In this document: piece by piece, positions 58,957 through 64,000 of the stretch
Position numbering within the stretch: the stretch's first letter is position 1
Layout: every line of letters begins with the position of its first letter
Assembly (NCBI GenBank): GCA_965215855.1
Contig: CBDCER010000002.1
Span: forward strand, 186,001-250,000
Direction: 5' to 3'
DNA: 64,000 nt
Source of the DNA: J027 sp965215855
Lineage (GTDB): Bacteria; Chloroflexota; Anaerolineae; Aggregatilineales; J027
Notes under the pieces: model-generated
The model's database searches: none
What the model was told of the DNA's origin: nothing
What the model saw: the letters and a program-made list of their open reading frames with translations, nothing else
Translations under genes and position numbers: made by a program

Positions 58957-61437
58957 ATGCGTAAATTTAGTTTGTTATTATTATTGGTGATGGCCTTTGT
59001 CCTGCCGATGATGGCCGTTCAACCAGCGACGGTTCCGGTGGCGGCGCAAGGCGAGACGTTGGCGCTGCCGGGGCTACATGCGCCCGTGACGGTTGTCTAT
59101 GACCACATGGGCATCCCACATATCTATGCGGAAAATGCACATGATCTGTTCATGGCGCAGGGCTATGTTGAGTCGATGGATCGCTTCTGGCAGATGGATT
59201 GGTGGCGACACCTCAGTTCGGGAACACTCTCAGAGATTTCGGGGGCAGAGACGCTGGGCACAGATATGTTCCTGCGGACGCTGATGCTCAAGCGTGCGAC
59301 TGAAAACGACCTGGCGGTGACATCTGAAGAAGGTATGGCGGCATTGGAAGCCTATACTGCGGGCGTCAATGCATATTTGGATGGCAAGGCTCCATCAGAC
59401 GTTGCTATGGAGTATGAGCTTGCGGCGTCGATGGGTATGGAACCAGAGATCAAGCCCTGGATCGTGCAGGACACGCTCCGCTGGTACAAGATGATGGCAC
59501 TGGATCTATCTGGCAACTTCCAACAAGAACTGGTGCGGGCGGGCCTGATTGACGCCGTCGGCTCGCTGGGAACACGGTTCCTGTTGCCGGAATATCCATT
59601 CGGGCAGCACCCGGTCATTGTGGAACCGGGTGGCGTTGACTATACCGGTATGAGCGAGACATCCTGGCAGGTTCCGGCGAATATGGATTATTCGGGAGTA
59701 TCACGCCATTTGGTCGGCGGGGTTGATATTGCCAATCTGGACAGCTTGTATCCATCGGTGTTTGGTAGAGGCGAAGGTATCGGCTCCAATTCATGGGCGA
59801 TTGGCCCCGGCATGACCGATTCGGGGTTACCGTATCTGGCGAATGATCCGCACTTGGGCATTCAAAATCCGTCGATCTGGTATGAGGTTGGGCTGCATTG
59901 TGTAGAACTGAGTGCAGAATGTCCGTATGATGTGGTAGGTGTCGGTTTTGCCGGTTCGCCGGGCATCATTATCGGCCACAACAACTTCTATGCCTGGGGT
60001 TTCACCAATGTCGGGACAGATGTGCAAGATGTGTATATGCTGACCATCAATCCGGACAATGAGAACCAATATATGTTGGACGGTGAATGGGTTGACTTTG
60101 AGATCATCACGGAAACCATCATGGTGCAGGGTGGCGATCCGGTGGAATTGAACATCCGGGTTTCGGTCTGGGGGCCGGTGATCTCGGAAGTAATTGGCTT
60201 CGAGCAGGTGTTTGCATTGCGTTGGGTGGCACTGGACGGCAATACGACCATAGATGCACTGCTGGAGATGAACCGGGGTCAAAGCTGGGACGATTTCAGG
60301 TGGGCCGCACAGTTGTTCGATACGCCAGCGCAAAACTTACTCTATGCTGACATTGAGGGGAACATTGGCTATCAGATGCCGGGTAAGACACCAATCCGGG
60401 CCGAGGGGCACGATCCGCGTGTGCCAGTAGACGGTAGTACCAGCGACAATGCGTGGCAAGGCTTTGTGCCCTTCGATGAATTGCCGATGATCTTCAATCC
60501 GGATGCAGGCTATATCGTGACGGCCAATAATACGGTGGTTCCGGCGGACTATCCATACTATATCGACGACATCTGGGCGCATGGCTATCGAGCAATGCGG
60601 ATTGAATGGCTGATCCAGAACGATGAAGATGGTGTCCTCACCGTGGAAGATATACAGGCGATTCATGGCGACAACTATAATGCGAAGGCCGACTTCTTAA
60701 TCCCGGCATTGCAAGGGCTGGAATTTGAGGATGCGGCGATGAGCGAGTTTGTGAATTGGCTGGCGGCTTGGGATCGGCAAAATGATGCGGATAGTGGCGA
60801 AGCGGCGCTATTCGAGATGTTCTGGGTCAAATTGCTGGAAAACAGCCTATACGACGACCTGGGTGATATTTTGGGGAGCGGGGCGTTGACCTGGTATCTG
60901 ATGGATCAGATGTTGCAGAATCCGACGCACGTTATCTATGGTGTGGTGTGGGATGATAGCCGGACGCCAGATGTGACGGAAACCGCCGTCGAAGTTCTGG
61001 CAATGTCATTTGAGCAGGCGGTTGAAGCCGTCAGCACCGCGCAAGGTGATGATCCGGCAGCGTGGTCATGGGGAGCCGTCCACCAGGCCGTCTTCACAGC
61101 CACGCCGTTTGGTGAATTCGGTGATCCTGAACTAGATGCACTGTTCAATGTTTCAATCGGGACAGGCGGTGGTACGGCCATCGTCAATGCGACCGGCTGG
61201 TCGGCCAGTAACCCGTTTGAAGTCACAGCGTTGCCAAGTATGCGGCAAATCTTGATCCCCGGTGATTGGGATGCGTCGCTACGCACGAATACACTGGGAC
61301 AGAGTGGTAATCCGATGAGTCCGCACTACAGCGACCAGGTAGAAATGTGGGCCAATGTGGAGTATCACGCCGATTGGTATAGTCGTGAAGCGGTGGAGGC
61401 CGATGCTGAAATGACGTTGACGCTGACGCCCGAATAG
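58957..61437 (+). CDS. Penicillin acylase-family Ntn hydrolase, exported
   Basis: 826 residues. Signal peptide (RKFSLLLLLVMAFVLPMMAV, cleavage near VAAQ), then the alpha part (DHMGIPHIYAENAHDLFMAQ, RFWQMDWWRHLSSGTLSE). The autocleavage site and nucleophile Ser277 are in GIGSNSWAIGPG, matching the G/SNxW signature, and the conserved NDPHLG follows. The beta part ends with the typical PSMRQILIPGDWD and MSPHYSDQ. It cleaves amide bonds such as acyl-homoserine lactones or acyl side chains; the substrate cannot be told. GGAGG lies upstream with a long spacer. A terminator follows. Confidence 0.92.
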   Translation: MRKFSLLLLLVMAFVLPMMAVQPATVPVAAQGETLALPGLHAPVTVVYDHMGIPHIYAENAHDLFMAQGYVESMDRFWQMDWWRHLSSGTLSEISGAETLGTDMFLRTLMLKRATENDLAVTSEEGMAALEAYTAGVNAYLDGKAPSDVAMEYELAASMGMEPEIKPWIVQDTLRWYKMMALDLSGNFQQELVRAGLIDAVGSLGTRFLLPEYPFGQHPVIVEPGGVDYTGMSETSWQVPANMDYSGVSRHLVGGVDIANLDSLYPSVFGRGEGIGSNSWAIGPGMTDSGLPYLANDPHLGIQNPSIWYEVGLHCVELSAECPYDVVGVGFAGSPGIIIGHNNFYAWGFTNVGTDVQDVYMLTINPDNENQYMLDGEWVDFEIITETIMVQGGDPVELNIRVSVWGPVISEVIGFEQVFALRWVALDGNTTIDALLEMNRGQSWDDFRWAAQLFDTPAQNLLYADIEGNIGYQMPGKTPIRAEGHDPRVPVDGSTSDNAWQGFVPFDELPMIFNPDAGYIVTANNTVVPADYPYYIDDIWAHGYRAMRIEWLIQNDEDGVLTVEDIQAIHGDNYNAKADFLIPALQGLEFEDAAMSEFVNWLAAWDRQNDADSGEAALFEMFWVKLLENSLYDDLGDILGSGALTWYLMDQMLQNPTHVIYGVVWDDSRTPDVTETAVEVLAMSFEQAVEAVSTAQGDDPAAWSWGAVHQAVFTATPFGEFGDPELDALFNVSIGTGGGTAIVNATGWSASNPFEVTALPSMRQILIPGDWDASLRTNTLGQSGNPMSPHYSDQVEMWANVEYHADWYSREAVEADAEMTLTLTPE

Positions 61438-61473
61438 TCAGAAACAAATTATTGCATCAACGAAAATTCACGA

Positions 61474-61507
61474 ACGCCGTGCCTGGCAACGGGGACGGTG
61501 TTTTTTT
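61474..61507 (+). terminator. Rho-independent terminator
   Basis: GC-rich hairpin with outer arms CGCCGT / ACGGTG, followed directly by seven T (61501-61507). Ends the penicillin acylase transcript. Confidence 0.75.
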
Positions 61508-61544
61508 GCATCAATCTAGAGTACCAGAGAAGTCAACGAACCTC

Positions 61545-61560
61545 TGTGCTATAATGCACA
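61545..61560 (+). promoter_or_regulatory. Extended -10 promoter inside an inverted repeat
   Basis: TATAAT (61550-61555) with TG one base upstream forms an extended -10. It is flanked exactly by TGTGC and GCACA, so the box is at the centre of a perfect inverted repeat, as in a repressor operator. It lies 43 bases before the AAA+ gene. Confidence 0.5.
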
Positions 61561-61597
61561 TTGAAAGAGGAACAGTGGTATCCACAAAAAAACAGCC

Positions 61598-64000
61598 ATG
61601 AAATTCAAATTTCATCTGTATGTTCAGAAGCACCGCAACCGCACATACACCGTGACCATTCTGCCATTTTACGACATCAGCAGTTATGGCATTAATTTGG
61701 CTGAGATCAAAGCAGAATTGGCGGAAACGGTGAAGGAACGCATCCAGGAAATGCCACCGACCCGGTTGCATCAACTGGAGTTCGATTCGCGCATGAAATT
61801 GCAGAAGGCCCAGGTTGAGGTGCGACCCATTGACCGAAAAAAGCGGAACCGGCGTCGCGAGAAAGTGCGGTTGTTCTTCAGCTTGCTGGTGGAACCCAAA
61901 GACGATGACCAATTGTATGTGACTGTGCCCAAATTGGGAATACACGGGCCGTCGTTCTACGTCTACAACGCCAGTGAATTGCAGGAACAGGCCAATATCG
62001 AGCTATCGAGTTGGTTGGATAATCACACGCTCGACCAACTTCAGGGATTCCAGTATGCCCGTAGCGAAACGCTGGATATGCTTGAGGTCGATGTACCAAT
62101 CAAAAAACCCAAAGATCATAAGAAGGCGGAGGCAGACCGCCAGGATATGTTCGGCCAGAAGCGCGAGGATAAATTTTGGGCGTTGCGCGAAATGGGCATC
62201 AACATGACCGCGCAGGTATCAGAGCGCCGGTTCCGTCGGGCCTATCGCCGCGATGAGTTGGTGGAACAGGTCATGCAAATCCTGGTCAATACGCGCAACA
62301 ACAGCATCCTGTTGACGGGCGAAAGTGAAAGCGGCAAAACGACGATTGTGCAGGAAATTGTGCGGCGGATTACACGCAAAGATGCACCAGAAGCATTGCA
62401 TGAGCGCGAGGTATGGATGCTTGCGCCAGATCGGATTATTGCAGGGGCACAATATATCGGTACCTGGGAAGAACGCATCAATGACCTGGTGAATGAATGT
62501 CGAAAGAAACAGCATATTCTGTATGTGACTGATTTGCCGGGGTTGTTGGAGATTGGGCGCTGGTCGAAAAGCGATAGCAATGTGGCACAGGCATTAAAGC
62601 CGCATATTGCCACTGGCGAGGTCATTATTATTGGCGAGAGTTCGCCAGATCGTCTGGTAGTGGGCGAGCGGCTTGGTGCGGACTTCATGAACCAGTTTCG
62701 TCGGATTGATGTGCCGTCGATGTCAGAGGAAGAGGCGTTGGCGGTGCTGAGTAATGTGGCGCGGGATATAGAGCGCGAACATGATGTGCGGGTTGACCCC
62801 AGCGCAATTGAGGCCGCGACACAACTCGCGCGGCGCTTCTTGCCATACCGAGCTTTTCCCGGAAAATCTGTTCGCCTGTTGGAAGAAACGGTCGGCGATA
62901 TTTTACAGCAAAAGGATCATGGGATACGGCATAGCCAGCGGCGGGGTGGATCGTTGTTGCGGCGTATCTCGCGGCGGCGGATGGTCAAACGTCAAGATGT
63001 GTTGGATAGTTTCTCTAAACATTCGGGTATGCCAGAATTCATCATCAATGACCGTTCGCGGCTAGACCTGGATGATGTGGAACACTATTTCCTGAAACGG
63101 GTCAGTGGGCAAGACCATGTAGTGAGCGCCATGGTGAATGTGATCGCAACCGTCAAGGCGGGGTTAAACGATCCCGGTCAGCCATTGGGAACATTCTTGT
63201 TCATTGGTCCGACAGGGGTGGGCAAAACTCATATGGCGAAGACGATGGCGGCCTATCTGTTCGGCCACGAAGATCGTCTGATCCGCTTCGATATGAGTGA
63301 ATATAGCGACCTGGACGGCGTAAACCGACTGATTGGCGGCGCATACAATGTTGAAGGAGAACTGACCAAGCAGGTGCGTGCCCAGCCGTTCTCGGTGATT
63401 TTGCTGGATGAATTCGAGAAAGCATCGCCCCGCATCTACGACATCTTCTTGCAGGTGTTGGGTGAAGGCCGCCTGACCGATTCGATTGGACGCACAACAT
63501 TCTTTCACAACAGCATTATCATCTTGACCAGCAATCTGGGATCGGGCGGGAATAGTATGAGTGGGTTTGGCTTCGGCAAAGACTCGCTCTCTCATGCTGA
63601 AATCAATGAGACATTGGTTGAGCATTATCGTGACCAGATTGAGCGATATTTCCGCCCAGAATTCGTGAATCGTATTGACCAGATTGTAGTTTTTGGACAA
63701 TTGCACACCGAAGCCTTGCGACATATTGCATCACGTGAATTGCGCCAGATTTTGCAGCGGGATGGCATCACCCGTCGTAATCTGTTGGTGGAAATCGACA
63801 ATGACGTGATTGATCTGGTGCTAGAGCGCGGTTATAGTCCGCAATATGGGGCACGTCCACTGAAGCGTGAAATCGAGCGTGTGGTGGTGTCGACACTGGC
63901 ACGGCAACTGGCGCAACGGTCGACGGAGGACAAACACCTGTTACGAATCGGAGTTGATGACGAGACCAACCGTATTACGTTGAAGCGCGTGCCAATCGAG
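61598..64000 (+). CDS. ClpB/ClpC-like AAA+ protein, incomplete at window end
   Basis: Open from ATG 61598 to the window end (801 codons). There is no Clp_N domain; the first 200 residues are a basic, unfamiliar domain (KFKFHLYVQKHRNRTYTVTI). The first AAA domain has Walker A GESESGKTT but its Walker B reads ILYVTDLPGLLE, with no Glu after the Asp, so it may bind but not hydrolyse ATP. The second is canonical: GPTGVGKTHMAKTMAAYLFG, VILLDEFEKASPRIYDIFLQ, TSNLGS, FRPEFVNRID and GYSPQYGARPLKREIE. It is probably a protein-remodelling ATPase; a Clp protease partner motif cannot be judged here. Confidence 0.85.
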   Translation, partial: MKFKFHLYVQKHRNRTYTVTILPFYDISSYGINLAEIKAELAETVKERIQEMPPTRLHQLEFDSRMKLQKAQVEVRPIDRKKRNRRREKVRLFFSLLVEPKDDDQLYVTVPKLGIHGPSFYVYNASELQEQANIELSSWLDNHTLDQLQGFQYARSETLDMLEVDVPIKKPKDHKKAEADRQDMFGQKREDKFWALREMGINMTAQVSERRFRRAYRRDELVEQVMQILVNTRNNSILLTGESESGKTTIVQEIVRRITRKDAPEALHEREVWMLAPDRIIAGAQYIGTWEERINDLVNECRKKQHILYVTDLPGLLEIGRWSKSDSNVAQALKPHIATGEVIIIGESSPDRLVVGERLGADFMNQFRRIDVPSMSEEEALAVLSNVARDIEREHDVRVDPSAIEAATQLARRFLPYRAFPGKSVRLLEETVGDILQQKDHGIRHSQRRGGSLLRRISRRRMVKRQDVLDSFSKHSGMPEFIINDRSRLDLDDVEHYFLKRVSGQDHVVSAMVNVIATVKAGLNDPGQPLGTFLFIGPTGVGKTHMAKTMAAYLFGHEDRLIRFDMSEYSDLDGVNRLIGGAYNVEGELTKQVRAQPFSVILLDEFEKASPRIYDIFLQVLGEGRLTDSIGRTTFFHNSIIILTSNLGSGGNSMSGFGFGKDSLSHAEINETLVEHYRDQIERYFRPEFVNRIDQIVVFGQLHTEALRHIASRELRQILQRDGITRRNLLVEIDNDVIDLVLERGYSPQYGARPLKREIERVVVSTLARQLAQRSTEDKHLLRIGVDDETNRITLKRVPIE

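Overview
The window looks like a piece of a bacterial chromosome of about 50% GC, most likely from Chloroflexota of the Anaerolineae type. This is inferred from gene style, not from a marker phylogeny. The clues are secreted proteins with DUF4397 and SH3b domains, lipoproteins with Thr/Pro-rich linkers, large membrane glycosyltransferases, BTAD-type regulators, an rpsF-ssb-rpsR cluster that does not continue into rplI within the window, and an S18 with a long Arg-rich head. TGA is used as an ordinary stop in many genes, so the code is standard.

Layout. 1-6.3 kb: the end of adenosylhomocysteinase, a large secreted DUF4397/SH3b protein, a membrane-anchored DsbA-like protein, an ICMT-like membrane methyltransferase and a pyrimidine-nucleoside phosphorylase. 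6.3-16 kb: a minus-strand surface-glycan block of overlapping genes (DUF2142/GT39-like, YfhO-like, O-antigen-ligase-like, EamA transporter; then GT2 and GT4), interrupted by a DEDDh exonuclease. 16-20.6 kb: a secreted protein made of three 107-residue repeats, then esterase, LysM-M23 lipoprotein and a divergent TrmB. 20.6-25.8 kb: rpsF-ssb-rpsR, a PpiC-type foldase, aquaporin, a PanE-like protein and an SCP2 protein. 25.8-31.7 kb: a thioredoxin-like lipoprotein, GT39, an M-A type peptidase, and modA-modB without modC.

31.7-38.7 kb is an AT-rich accessory island. It holds a GTG-started SARP-like STAND regulator followed 1 bp later by a subtilase that an 814-bp IS5-family element has split in two. 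Removing the IS and one copy of its CTAG duplication restores a 380-residue reading frame with the subtilase Asp/His/Asn/Ser signatures. Divergently there is a solute-binding-like secreted protein with two cysteine-rich repeats. Its Shine-Dalgarno and start codon are locked in a perfect 13-bp RNA hairpin. A small secreted protein follows.

38.8-48.2 kb: a BTAD/AAA/TPR regulator divergent from a monooxygenase-cupin-small protein operon, with phased direct repeats between them; then a PAS histidine kinase, a DUF1028 protein and a nuclease-like protein. 48.3-52.35 kb: a compact copper operon csoR-copZ-thioredoxin lipoprotein-cytochrome c-copA with its own promoter, CsoR-type operator and terminator. 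The thioredoxin gene reads through as one frame only if two UGA codons are decoded, and these sit exactly at the two cysteines of the CxxC site (UAPU). This is the strongest candidate for something new in the window: a double-selenocysteine thioredoxin in a copper operon.

52.4-64 kb: a frameshifted methyltransferase, two M50-type membrane proteases, tRNA-Lys(CTT), a lipoprotein, a lytic transglycosylase, a beta-propeller protein, tRNA-Ser(GGA), a penicillin acylase and the start of a Clp-like AAA+ protein with an unusual first ATPase domain.
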